DNA from: Daphnia pulex
Lineage: Eukaryota > Arthropoda > Branchiopoda > Diplostraca > Daphniidae
DNA: 64,000 nucleotides
Assembly (NCBI RefSeq): GCF_021134715.1
Contig: NC_060023.1
Coordinates: forward strand, 11,222,001-11,286,000
Direction: 5' to 3'
Of this stretch, positions 9,423-21,694 are shown one piece after another. A program made the translations under genes and the position numbers. The notes beneath the pieces were generated by a model that did not search any database, was not told the origin of the DNA, and saw nothing but the letters and a program-made list of their open reading frames with translations. How positions within the stretch are numbered: the first letter of the stretch is position 1; each line of letters starts with the position of its first letter.

Positions 9423-12400
9423 ATGGAAGATCCATACATGCATTTGGATCCAGCTGATTTCTTCAATCTTTTGGAAAGCAATCAACTGTCAGTGGTGGAA
9501 GATATCAAGAGTCTTATTCATGATCACCTCAACTCCACCAAAGAAGCATGGCTTGTTCAGGGTCTCTTCGATTACAGCATGTCCAAAGGCTCTCTGAGGG
9601 CGATGGAGATCCTTCTCGGTCTCAGGGAGACACATTCTAAGCACTTGCTTGACAAGCTGTCAGAATCTCTTCGTTCCAGTAATAGTAGACTCTCTTCACT
9701 TATTTTCATGGGATTCTTGGTGCGGAAACAACCCCAATGGCTTCACAAAATCAGTTCACACTATGTAATGAGGGATCTGATCAAAGTGCTCAAGACCGAT
9801 GGTGGCGTTGTGGTCTTGGTCAATGCTTTGCTTGTCTTGACTGCCCTTATCCCCATCATCCCGAATTTGGAGAGCTCCATACTCAATGAAATCTTTGAAA
9901 GCTTCACTCGACTGGCTGCCTGGAATTACTCCAACCAGCCCAAACAGCCAGAAGTTTACGTTCTTCATCTCCAGATTGCACTCTATGCCTTGTTCCATCG
10001 CCTGTACGGCATGTACCCGTGCAATTTCCTTTCCTACTTGCGTCAACATTACTCGCTACGAGATAATCTGCCCATCTTCAGCCACACCGTCAAACCCATG
10101 GTGGAGACAGTGCGAATGCATCCTCTGTTGGTCACCGCATCCAAAGACATTGAAATTGGAACTGCCAGGTCTGTATTTTCACTCTTTCATATCAGTGAAT
10201 AAGCGAAACCTATTCTCTACATCTCTTTGTCTCAGGTGGAAGCAGATGAGTGTCCACGACATTGTCACCGAATGTGCCAAATACTCTTTGCTCGAATGCC
10301 AAGATCTGAGCAATCGGGAGGAAATGATTTGTTCGAGTCTAGTTCATTCTTCTACGGTATTTATCTTGCTATCTTTTTCAGGGTTTATACTTTCCTACTC
10401 ATTTGAATGTCATCTGCAGTGTGCTTTAGAGCCAGTGATTGTAAGCGCAGCACAACCAGCACCGTGGCTTGACGAAGCCATGAACGTTGCTGGCGAGTGG
10501 ACGTGGCCGGCTCAATGGGTTCCTCAGGGTCCTGCATCTACTAAAGCTCCTCTTAGCGCTCGTGTGACGCCCAAACCCGATCCGACCGAGAGCTTCCTAA
10601 AGCAACAGCAAGCAGCTTCTATTCCACCTTCGTCTTCGGTGGCTCGGACGTTAAGTCTGACCCCAACAGCCTCTCCATTGCCACTTCCACCCACTTCTCC
10701 CATGAAAAAAGATCTTCATTCATTCAAATTTCCCGGCGCAGGAGTGGTGGTAGGAGCTACTGGTGAACACGACCGACGCAGCACAGTCATTGGAGTCAAA
10801 TTGCAGAAAATTGGCCAGGAACCGGCCAGTAACTCGTTTGCTCACTTTGGTCCCGTTCTTTCCGGAATGCGATCAAGACATTCTAGTGGAGCTCCCAGTG
10901 CCGATCCTCGCAAGAACTTGATGAGCCCATCCACTTTGCTCCAAACAGATCCTCTGAGCCCTGCCCAGCTAGCCAATAAGCCCACGGACAAGGTAACAGT
11001 GACACTTTTGAAAAATGTTATTTCTCAATCATTTCTCGAATTGATTCTCAATAGGATCGCGATCAAATTAGTGCTGAAGATCGGGAAGTGTGTCGACTAT
11101 TGTCAACTAAACCCGCTCCCAAAGATTTCGAAAAGGAAACTCACGCCCTTTCTCAATCGTGGGTCCAGTCACGCGAAGGAACGCCCTGTGCTCTGCCGCC
11201 CAGTCGACCCGACAGTTTACTTCAGGTATTCTTCCAAATATTTCAATGAATAGCACAGCATGGATTTACTGAACCATTTGAATCATTTCAGGATAAAATT
11301 GACGATGTCCGACATGATGATAGCGAGCCGGAAGACTATAGTCGAGCTTGCCATGAAGACGATAATTACGGAGATGATGTTCTCGAGTCACGACCAATCA
11401 CTGCAGGCCATGGTCCAGGAGCAGGTGGTGGAGTGACCCACACTTCTTGCCAATCCGGAGGTCTTCCCATGGTGGACCAAACGCGCTTCTCCGATTTTGT
11501 TCAACGCGTCAAACGACTCCGCTACTTCAGTCAATGCCTTCCGGTGGCCAGTGCCAACCAAGGCAGTCCTGGAAGTGGTAGCAGTATCGGCACCGTGGTC
11601 GACAGTACCAGTTCCTTTGGTCAAACGATGGCGACCTTGCCATCGCGTTCACGCAAGCGGAGCAATTCGTGCCCGAATTTGCTCCAGCTGGATTTCAATG
11701 GCGACCAGCGGACTGCCGTCGTTGCAGAAGGTGGCAACAAAGAGGAGCCTTCCTCTTGTTCCAGTTCAACAGCTCAGCAGCAATCAACGGGTTGCCAGAC
11801 GGATCAGGATCTTTGGCCGCCCACACCGTACGAACATCTTTTCTTTAGCGTTTTGCCTCCATCACTACTCTTCCCGCCTCCGCCAGCACCGGCTGAAGCC
11901 CCTCCCAGGTCGCTGGCTCCTTCAGAGCTGCTGGATCGCTATATCGACGCCGCATTCCGGAACCACGAGCGGAGTATGGCTCTTTTAGGCAAACCCAACG
12001 CAACAGAAGATGTCGCCTTGCTCAAAGGTTAGTCACTCGCTTGTAAAAACCAACCCAAACGTCTAGTCTGGCTTTCTCTTTCTCCGCCGGAAACAGGTTT
12101 CGTAATTGTTGATTGAACAAGAGGTTCAAACACGTTACGGAAAACTGGTCCTGTTCCGAGGAAAAGAAGCTTTCACCTTGCACAGAGTGAAAGGCGGAAA
12201 TTTCATTTCTCCAGAATTGATGACGATATTTTTCATCCGACGAGTGACATTCCTTCATGTTCCATTTGTTGTTATCCAGGGCAAGTGTTGATGTTGCAGA
12301 GTCAACTGCAATTCGAGCGCCATCGCCGGGAAGTCCACGCCGAGCGCAACCGCCGCCTGCTGGCCAAAGCTAAACAAGGCCGTTTGGTTGAGGAGGAACT

Positions 12401-14718
12401 GCACACGATGCGTTTGCAGCTGGTGCAAGCCCAGAACGAGATGGCGGCTGTCCGGCGGGATGCCGAGTCGATGCGCCGTTTGAGAAACGCGGCCGAAACT
12501 GAACGCGCCCAGGCCGTCCTCCAGTTCGAGGAGAGGACGAAGAAAATGTTCCAAGAGTTGCAGGACATTTCGTCTGACAGAAGCGAACGAGAGGAGGAAC
12601 TACTCACTGCCCGGGACCAGGTCCGTTCCTTGCGGCGTGAAGCGGACCGACTTCACGCCGCTTTGTTTACCGTCGACGCCGAAATGAAAGATCTGAGGCG
12701 ACAGGCCAACGAATCCAGGCGCTATCAACAGGATCTCAAGGATTCCCAGTATCATTTGATCGCCGCTCGAGAGACGGCCAATTTGCTCCAGCAGCAGCTC
12801 ATGAATCCCTCGGGTGCCGTCTTGAAATACGAAATGGAAGAGATGACACGAGCTTATAAAGGTTCTCCCATCAACATTTTTCTTCATTCTTTCCAGTTTC
12901 CAGTAGATTTTTGTTTTGTTTTGAAATTCCAACAACATTTTTAACTTGCGGGTCTGTAGAGAAAACAAAACGAGAAGTTGATTTCGCATATTGGTTCCGA
13001 TATTTTGAGGTCAATGTCTGGAACGTGACGAGAAGAAGCGGTTTTTTTTTTTTAAGATCTTCGTCGCACTCAAATAAGAAACGGAAATGATAATGATAAA
13101 ATGAAGAAGAATAATGTGCGGTCAATTCTATAAAAAGATGGAAGAAGAAGAAGAAGAAAAAAAGGAAATTGGCTTGACCGCAAAGTTAATTTGGTTTCGT
13201 TGGATGGTTTTGGCCATTCCCAATACCGGAATCGAGGTCATTGCGCTCCGTCTTGTGTTTTGTTTTGGGGCCGTACGGAGGAGGAGGCTTGGTTGATCGA
13301 GTTCGATCGGCAGCACGTATCGGTATCCTGTGGTTTTTGTTGATATAGAAGCCGTTACACAATTTCCATTTTTTGATGTTTGTACTCCATTTTTTTTTCT
13401 GTAATTTTAAGCGAAACTTCATCCGCATTCCGACCCTGTTATTTATTTGAATTTTTATTGTGTAATTGTTGCAGAGGAGTTGAAAGCTCACTGGGAGAAA
13501 CTGGAACGAGAGAGGCGACATAACGAGGCGCTGACGTCCAAATTGGCAGAAATGGAATCGGCGGCCGGGCGGCGCGAGACGGACATTTCCGACCTGAAAC
13601 GTTTGCTGCAGCTGGTCAAGGAGGAACACCAGCAAGTCATGCAGGTAAATAATGGTAGCAGCCCGTACCTGGTAGTGGTGGTGTATAGTAATAATAATAA
13701 TAATAACAACCATCATCATTTGAAAACGCGGAACGGGAACGAAATGAAAAATTTTGATCAAACAACAGCCGGACGGCGGTCCTCCCTCATTCTTTTATTG
13801 GTCTGTGTGTGTGTTGGTCCGTTCCAGGCAGCAAGAGAGAATCGAGGTCGACATGCCACTATTTCACCGATGAACTGATTACTCCTTATAAGCTGATGTG
13901 GCGGAGAAACAAGTGAAAGAAAGCAGAGAAATCGAGGGCGTTATGACTTTTCCTAATTTCTTCTCGCTCCTACAACATGAAATACTACTAGAAAAGGAGG
14001 GGGTTGATTTAACTTCCAACTCTTGTTTTACTGTGGTCCCATGAAATGACATTTGAATGATTGGATGAGATGTGTTCAAAATATTCGAAATTGCCAAGCG
14101 TGAAACTTTTTAATTTTTGGTATTTTTCCAGGTGGCCGAGCACAAATACGAGTCGATTAAAAGCATCAACGTGGCCTTGGAGAACAACATTCTGCAATTG
14201 CGCCATCAGGTCGAACTTGGACGATCGCGTCAGTCGCGCCGGCGGCTCATCACCCAACAGCGTGAAGATGGGTCGGGGGGTGCGACGGCCCTGCCGGCTG
14301 GATCTTCCTCGTCGGCGTTGCCGGCCTCTGTTCCAGGATTCAGCACATCACCCAGCAGTCCGCCATCCTTTTCTTCCATTTCAGGTGAGCACATTTCTTT
14401 CTTTCTTTTGTTTTGTTCGGTGGGTGGACGGGACGACCACAATTGCGCATGTGTTGTTGCCATTGCTTATTCCGTTAACTGGGCCGTTACTTGATTGACC
14501 ATTTCTGTCGTTTCTCCTGTCTATTAGGAGCCAGTACGGAGCAGCTGTCTGTGTCGTTAGCGGTGGAGGCCAGCGAGGGGCTCAACTACTGGCAGACAAT
14601 AGAGACGTCGGCGCTGGCCCAAGTGGGAGCCGATTTGCCGCACGAAGGCAGCGGCAACGTCGACCGTAGTCACAGTCTCGATATTGACCGCAACGCCAAG
14701 AAACCGACGTCCGAATAA
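9423..14718 (+). CDS. Tsc1: Hamartin (tuberous sclerosis complex 1)
   Basis: Scaffold of the TSC1-TSC2 complex, which restrains Rheb and mTORC1. Nine coding exons, all in phase: 9423-10168, 10236-10356, 10420-10992, 11055-11225, 11292-12027, 12280-12861, 13475-13644, 14132-14384, 14528-14718; 3543 bases, 1180 residues, close to the vertebrate length (about 1164). The N-terminal helical core is unmistakable: VLVLTALIPIIP, ALYALFHRLYGMYPCNF, LVTASKDIEIGTARRWK-type joins and VTECAKYSLL. A Ser/Pro-rich middle follows. Exons 6-7 encode the long coiled coil (from about residue 783: QLQFERHRREVHAERNRRLL), the region that binds tuberin and TBC1D7 in other animals. The tail is Gly/Ser-rich and short. 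The start follows a 5'-UTR intron and fits the family N-terminus. No frameshift or missing block was seen. Confidence 0.96.
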
Positions 14719-17212
14719 GAGAGAGAGAGAAATATCCCATGCGCAGGCGTATAACATAATCATTAACATACTACTACTACTACTACTATTACCTAATACT
14801 ACTTCTATAATCACACGCAAATTAAAACAAAAAACAATTCGGAAATGTGTACGTCTGAAAAAGGAACATCTTTTATTCTTCCTTGGGGTCGTCTTGTACC
14901 ACCAACGTGAACATAAAAACACATCAATATTATTCTAGTTGTTTTCTCTCAAATCTCATTATTATTATTTTTGTTTTTTCTTCCACAGCCGAAAAAAGAA
15001 AGAAATGAATTCGGGTCGTTATGCCAAACTCCCCCGCCTTTTTCCTTCGATTTTTGTTTTCCCAAAATCGACGAGGTCGGCCCCGTTTCCGCGTCGACCT
15101 GCGGTCATGGCCGTCTCTGTAGTCCCGGCACGTCGTTCGACAAGGGGGGAAGAAAGAAGAAGAAGAAGAAGAGAAAAAAAGGGCGTGAAAGTAGAAGATT
15201 GGGAACCTTTAAGTAGGGCACGTGAGTTCGACGTCTGTCTTTTTTTCTTTTTTTAAAAAACATTTCTTCTTTTATTTTTAGTTTTTTTTTCAAAAAATTT
15301 TGCCCGTGAGCGATAAAAACAACCGAAATGATTTGGTCTCGGTTGTTATGTTGTTGCCGCATTTTCGACCAGGTAGGGGATATTGGGGGCCTTTGTAAGG
15401 AACGAGGAGAAGGGGGGAGGAGTTGAAAGAAGATGGTTTTTAAGTCTTTTCCACACACAGCGCAGCGCAAGGTAGAATGTGGAATAACGGTGAGTTGGCT
15501 CTCCATCCACCGGCCAGGGGAGAAAAGGTCACATTGCTGTTTCGAAACCAACAAGACTCGGAAGAGAAACGAAAGAATTTGTAATTTATTTCCGTCATTT
15601 CGTAATGTCGTCGTCTTTCAAAGATAGAAAAACCCAACTCGTGCCATATTGTCCGTCCATCTGCTCTGCTAGAGCCAAAAATGCGACTCGTATGCGCCGG
15701 ACCTTGAATGACATAAAACTGGACTAGTACACATCAGTTGCCAACAGCACAAATGCCAGCCATTTCCGATGAAAGTTAAAAGATGTAAATCGAAAAATAA
15801 AACGGGTCTTCATTTAGCGCAAAAAGATGAACATCTAATTCTTTCAAATTCAATCGATTTCCATCAAAATTGAACGAAACCTTTTTGGCCTGCCGTTTTG
15901 GGGGGGAATCGTCCGTTCGGGTTCTTGAATGGACAGATGTGGGTCCCGGCGAATTCTTCTTCTTCATTTTATTCATTCCATCGTCGTTTCGTCAACTCCA
16001 AACTTGACCAACCGCCCTTGAACCAAAAGCCCGGAATTCCTACATTTTCAGATGCCCTCGCCGCATGTAGGTCACTATTTTACTCGAACCGTAGTCTCTA
16101 ATGTTTGTGTTTCTTCTCCAAGTTTGAACGAGAGGTCGGCGGTGAAAAAAGGCCACAGAATTCCATTGCGTCTAATTTCCCGTGAAAATTGCGCTCGGTG
16201 TGTATACATTTTTGGCGTGATCTTTTCCCCCCATCGACCTTTTGCAAGTTTGGCGAGGTGTGCAGCCGTTGCACAATAACGATTAACCTCAATGAAGTTG
16301 ACCTTTAATCGTAAATTGCTGTTATCGCCTCGGAAAAACTTTCCAGTCTGTCCGAAAGAAAGAAAAAGAATAAAATATGCTGCACGGAGGAGAAGATGGG
16401 AAGAACCGGGAAGCCAGCAGAAGAAGGGAGGGGAAACCGAAAGGTACCGTTGGTTATCTCTCCTTCCCCAGACCGAGGAGCCAACACGAAGTTAAGAAGA
16501 AGAAAAGAAAAACATTTTTTTATTTTTTTTTTAACTTTATAGGAAAAGAAGATAGCAGGTCACCAAAGGCACCTAATCTCAGGTGCACCATCATCCCCCC
16601 CCCCCCTCTCCTGACTCTGCACGGCACAAACATTTTGAAGCCCCTTCGGAAAGAGATTGAAAATGAGGCCAACCGAGAGGCCGCCGAAGGAACAACAACA
16701 GTTCGGGACATAGTACTATACAGTCATTTACATAAAGTTACTAATTTTGTACTTGTTCATTTTTTTTTTAGTTTCGTGATGATGATGACGGCGAAAGAGT
16801 CAAAACATTTTCGTTCGTTTTTTTGAAATGTTTTCGTGATGTTCTGGAATTTAAAAGTGTGTCTCGAGCACGCACGACGTTCTTTCTCGGCTGGCCCCTT
16901 TTGATCCCATATATTCACGAATGACGGGACCTAAAGCTTTTTTGTACATCCTTCTCACACACTTGAGACTCTCAATGTTTCTTTGTGTGTGTGTTTGCGC
17001 GCTAGCTAAGGGTAAGCCACTTGTGTGAATGTAAACTCCTCCTCCTCTTCTGCCACCCCACTATTTGCACCACCCACCGACTCCCGGACGAACCGACGAC
17101 GACGTCACGATGCAATACAGCTGCTACATCTGCTGAAATAACCAAAAGAAAGAAAGAAAATGAAGTCCCCCCCTTCCCCGGCGGGCGTTTGCCGTGGAGT
17201 TGGGTCCGGGGC
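14719..17212. other. Intergenic, low complexity
   Basis: TSC1 3' flank with (ACT)n around 14770 and AT-rich tracts, then sequence with many GAA/AAG and poly-C/poly-T tracts. Short ORFs are compositional. I see no gene or RNA here. Confidence 0.5.
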
Positions 17213-17309
17213 TATTTAAGCGCCGGTGCTCATTTGGTCGCTGAACGTTAGCCCGTGACAATCCGTGCAATCAGCTTGCAATCAACTACAGCAGGACACA
17301 CTCTCCACT
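17213..17309 (+). promoter_or_regulatory. TATA-type promoter and 5'-UTR exon of the SOUL gene
   Basis: TATTTAA at 17213-17219 sits in a GC-rich context. About 30 bases on, transcription probably starts near 17243-17250. The non-coding first exon would end at 17309 (CTCCACT/GTGAGT). The intron runs 17310-18584, closing with TTCTTCTAG. The acceptor leads straight to the ATG at 18641. Confidence 0.6.
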
Positions 17310-18584
17310 GTGAGTTTTCCGTTTTGAAATTTTTTGGTCTATTTCTTTTCTATTCTTTCCAACACCTTGAAATTCGCTTAATTTTTCATCCCATTTTCTA
17401 TTTGAAAAATTTTGAATAACTTTTGAGAAAATTATCGCAGATTTTCAAATTGTTGGTAGTTTCTCCTTCACGGGCTATTTGAAAGACCTAACGGTAGTTG
17501 TAGCATGTTTCCCTTATGTAACCAGTAGACAAAGAAAGTTAAAAGGAGGCATCTATCCTTATAGTTAACAAAATTTAATACGTTTAAAGGAAATGGCTTT
17601 TTTTTGTTGTTGGTTGCCTTTTAAATGGATTCGAAAAGTGGGGGGGAGGAGATGGGGGGGGGTCGATAAAAGAAACACAAAAATATGAAGTCCATCCATG
17701 TCTAAAGCGGACCGAGTTGGTTCAATGACCTCCGCTTGTGCTCATCCTGGGCATCTCTTCGATGCGCTCGTGACCTCTAAAAAAAGGAGGAAAAAAGTCC
17801 ATTTTGTTGGCCAGGAGAGTTGGTTTCTTCTTCTTCAGAGAACGCGGAAATCTTCTTAGCCATCTTGAATGTGTTGGTGGTTGGTGATGGAAACTTGAAA
17901 CCGTGCCCCCAAATGCCAACACAAAAGAAAAGGAGGAGAGTAGAGTACCTTTAGTCCGGTCGTAGCAATGAACCCCCCCATCTCTCTCCCACCTTTTTGT
18001 GTCTGGATGGATGGAAGAAACGTGGAATGAGCACCTAGACTTGTTGACCTGAATTGCAAATGACTCTCCTACCCATCTTCTTCTTTATCCGCTGGCTCCT
18101 TCAAGCTTTTTTCTGGGTTCGTGTAATAATCGTTCAAGGGGGAGGGAGCCCAAAGAAAGGGCCAGGTGGGTGTAGGCATTGCTCTTGTGTGTGTGCTATT
18201 CACCCGATGGGGCCATCGGGCATATCCGCTTCGGATGGCCCATGTATGGAAAAGCCCGGGGTAGGTGCTGCTGCTGCCCAAGGAGGAGGCGAGTTGTAGG
18301 ATGAGGAACAGGTAGTAGTTGTTAGCCACCACCAAGAGTTCAAGGTCACGGTCAGGTTTCCACCCAACTAACGGTTCCTCCTCCCCAACTCCTACTACCT
18401 CCCTCCTCCTTCTTCTTCTTTCTTAACCTAACGACCCAGTCACGATCCGGATGGTCAAGTCACTCACCACTTGATTTCCATCGACTGCGGACGTCTTTTC
18501 CCCCCTTCTGTGCGTGTTATTTTTCATCTTATTGACTTTAAACTACAAAAGAAGTGACTGAATTTTCTTGTATTCTTCTTCTAG
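17310..18584 (+). other. 5'-UTR intron of the SOUL gene
   Basis: A 1.27-kb intron inferred from a consensus donor and a strong pyrimidine-rich acceptor. It contains poly-G stretches near 17640-17665 and no convincing ORF. Confidence 0.55.
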
Positions 18585-18640
18585 GCAGTTTTCAATTTTT
18601 GCTGATTCCGCAAACGCAGCCAACAACAACAAACCAGAAA

Positions 18641-19806
18641 ATGTCTTGCCGATTGGGTGCTATCGCCCTCGTCCTTGCGCTCTGCGCCGTCTCCGTCCAC
18701 TCGCAGGTGTGGGGCTATGTCTCGCAGAGCTTCTCCCTCGTCCGCTCCGACATCCTCGAGGCTGCCGACTACGAACTAGTGGCCAACATCTCCAACCGCG
18801 ATGCCGGAGAGGTATGAATCCGATATTTTTGTTTTCTTCTTTTTTAATTGAGGTAAAATCTAAATGTTTTATTTATTTTCCGTATCAGAACTACGAAGAG
18901 CGTCTGTACCCCGCCAGCAAATGGGCCTGCACTGCTCGCACCGTCCCCAAGACTGAGAGCTCACCCACCCGCAGCATGTTCGTCGACCTCTTCCGATACT
19001 TTGCCGGAGACAACTCTGACAGTAATTGATTCATTTTTCGAAAATTTATTTTGAAGGCTAATTTGTTAATTGTTTATTCTTTTGTTTCAAACAGAGAAAG
19101 AAATTGATTTGACTGTTCCAGTCAACACCTTCGTCCAGCAACGCGACAATGATGTCACCTACTACGAGACTTGCCTCACCTTGCCCAAAAAGGTCCAGTC
19201 CGCTGCCCCCAAGCCCAACAACCCATCCGTTTTCTTGGATGAGAAACCCGAAATGGTCATCCTCACCAGGTACATACAGACTTACGAATTTCAAATCAAA
19301 TATAACTGCGGGCATTTCTTTATTTTGCGAACCGGCATTTCTTATTACATGTTTTTCTTTTGTGTTTGCACAGACGCGTGAGCGGCTACTTTATCACCGA
19401 CACTGCCTGGGAGGAGGAGGCCATCAGCCTGAAGAAAGTGCTCAAGGAAAAGGTGCCCGAGGCCGACTACCAGAGCTATTACCGCAATGGATACGATGCC
19501 CCCATGAGGATATTCAACCGCCGCAACGAAGTTTGGTTCAGGAAGACCGGTGAAGCCGCCCAAAAGACCATCGAAGACTACAAGAAACGCCAGGCTGAGA
19601 AGGCCGTCGTCGCAACCGTCGTCGCTGCCGCCGCCGCCGATGAGGAGAAGAAACCCGCCGCCGATGACAAGAAACCCGTCGCCGATGAGAAGAAACCCGT
19701 AGCCGACGAGAAAAAGACCACCGACAAGAAGACGGAAGACAAGAAGACGGAAGAGAAGAAAAAGGTCGAGGAGCCTAAAAAGGACGCCGCTCAAAATAGA
19801 GAATAA
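18641..19806 (+). CDS. Secreted SOUL-family (haem-binding-like) protein
   Basis: Exons 18641-18811, 18889-19021, 19095-19269, 19374-19806; 303 residues, all joins in phase. The protein opens with a signal peptide (LGAIALVLALCAVSVHS, cleaved near residue 20). The SOUL/HEBP fold is shown by YEERLYPASKWACTA, LFRYFAGDNSD, EIDLTVPVNTFV, EMVILTRRVSGYF and NGYDAPMRIFNRRNEVW, in the order found in HEBP2. SOUL proteins bind haem or related tetrapyrroles in vertebrates; haem binding here is inferred. After the domain is an Ala/Lys/Glu-rich tail with KKPVADE-type repeats, highly charged and absent from vertebrate HEBPs. Codon use is GC-rich, typical of a strongly expressed gene, and fits the TATA-type promoter. 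AATAAA at 19802-19807 overlaps the stop codon. Confidence 0.9.
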
Positions 19807-20423
19807 AAACAGAAAATCCGGGCGTTGATCGTTTTTTCGGTTTTTGCGAGATGTTGAAGTTGTTTTGTTTTTTTTTAATTATTATTATTTTTATTCAAAT
19901 CCTCCTGCCCCCACCCCAATTTAGTGCGGAAGAGAGCGTCCCTTAATCTCTTTGAAGGGCGTTGTGCTGTGCAGCAAGACAAACTCTTTTGGCCATTAAT
20001 TTATTCCAGATATTCTATCAATGTACAATTTCTATTTTACCCAGTTGAACTCAGCTACGCTGTCAAGAGTGTGTGTTGCCAAGTGGGTTCTCCTTTTTTC
20101 AACTTTTTTTGTTTCAAGCCCTTCCTACCAAAACCCAAAACAGGGTCGAGTGGTCATTTCTTTTCTACTTTCCCCTCCTTTTGGCCAACCAAATGCCAAT
20201 ATATTTATACATCGATTCATTTTGTATGTGTTGCATACTCTGGCTTCTCTAGTGAGGGCTTTTCAAAATACACCTCTTTTCGATTACAAACCTAAATTGC
20301 AATTTTTTTCCGTGTTTTTACTGCATCGAAAATAAAGAAGACTGCTAACAAGATATTTGGTTAAGGAAGATGAACATGTATTAAAATGCTTTATATATAA
20401 AGACGTGGAAAGAATGATTTTGT
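19807..20423. other. Convergent intergenic region
   Basis: 3' flanks of the SOUL gene (plus) and ARPC5 (minus). AT-rich with T runs; no gene recognised. Confidence 0.5.
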
Positions 20424-21025
20424 TCAGACACGCTTCTTGTCGGTAAGGACTCTGACAATGCAGCCAACACCAGCAACAGCATGAACCTTCTCGTGCCACG
20501 CCAACAACTGCCCACTGGAGCCCTCTGAGGGAGTTTCAAAGCCTCTGTAAATGTATTTCATAAGGATATCCAGCTGATCACGGTCAAGAGCATTAACTGC
20601 TTCCTCTATCTGGGTTGACTTCACAGAGAGAAGCACTTGCATTACAATATTTAAGGCAGCATCCTACAGGAACAATGTTACAATTACATGAGGTAGAAAA
20701 CATGACTTGAACATTCATCGAGTTTACTTTGACCATTTGATTGCGTGACGAAATGGGAGCATTCCTAAGGACTGTCTTCAAGGCTTCAACACTCTTCCCC
20801 GTAAACAAAAATTAGGTTAAGGAATATATGAAATTTAAATTTAAGTAATATTATTAACACATTTTTGTTAAAAGGATATTGATTGAGGAAGTTGGTAATC
20901 TCTTTTTCGTCAGGTCCGACTGGAGGTGATTGTGACTCGCCACACTCATCCTCTTTGTAATTATCTTCGTTGTACTGGTCGACATCAATTTTGCGAAAAG
21001 CAGAGCTTGAAGTGTTCTTGGCCAT
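20424..21025 (-). CDS. ARPC5: Arp2/3 complex subunit 5 (p16-Arc)
   Basis: Structural subunit of the Arp2/3 complex, which nucleates branched actin. Three coding exons (minus): 21025-20861, 20793-20728, 20663-20424, giving 156 residues against about 151 in vertebrates. Diagnostic segments are the N-terminal [36 protein letters not shown], and the C-terminal [18 protein letters not shown] and [19 protein letters not shown]. The exon 1 donor (AAAAAT/GTGTTA) and the exon 2 acceptor (CGGGGAAG/AGT) are weak, so the junction after residue 55 is the least certain part, although the phase works. ATG choice follows the family N-terminus. Confidence 0.94.
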
Positions 21026-21694
21026 TTTAATTATGTTTAAATGCAATAAGAAAATGCTAAAGAAATACTTGTAGAAAACTGTCACTCCCTTTTTGGTTTG
21101 CGGCTTTTATGAGTTTTATCTTTGTCAACAATTTCGTCAGCTAAAGCGTTGCCAAATCTAAAACAAAACTGTCGCACGCTGCTTTTTTTACTTTTCCGCT
21201 TTTTCCCAATTATCAGCTCTGCTTTTTTCTATAATTCTTATTAATTTTGATTATTCACTTCGTTTTTATTTCAAATTTTTTACGGTATAATATCCATTTC
21301 CAATAAGACATTTGAATCGAATTCGAATCCCATTCCCATGCTCCGCCCCCGCGCGCCAGTTTCCTTCTAGAACCGACCTGCTTTGGATAATTTGCATTCT
21401 TTTTTCAATCGAATAAAATTAATCAGATTAACGGAATGGTATGAAATTCTATCTTCAAAATGAGTCATGAAACAGACTCACGACACCGAGTAAAAATCTG
21501 GCAACAGTCGCCATCGGGCATCGGCAACCGCCAACCGGCCAATCGCTATATTGTCTACGCTGATCCCGAAGTCAAGACGTTTTTTTTCTTGTAAAAACAG
21601 TAACACGTTTCTTTTAATTATTTCATTTATTTTCTCCACGTCGAGCTTCAGTTACCCCATAAGCATAAACGTTTCGAGAATGAAACTATAAAAG
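21026..21694. promoter_or_regulatory. Divergent promoter region of ARPC5 and the RING gene
   Basis: 669 bases between two divergent start codons. It has a GC-rich island (CCCCCGCGCGCC near 21345) in AT-rich sequence and no evident TATA box. Confidence 0.45.
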
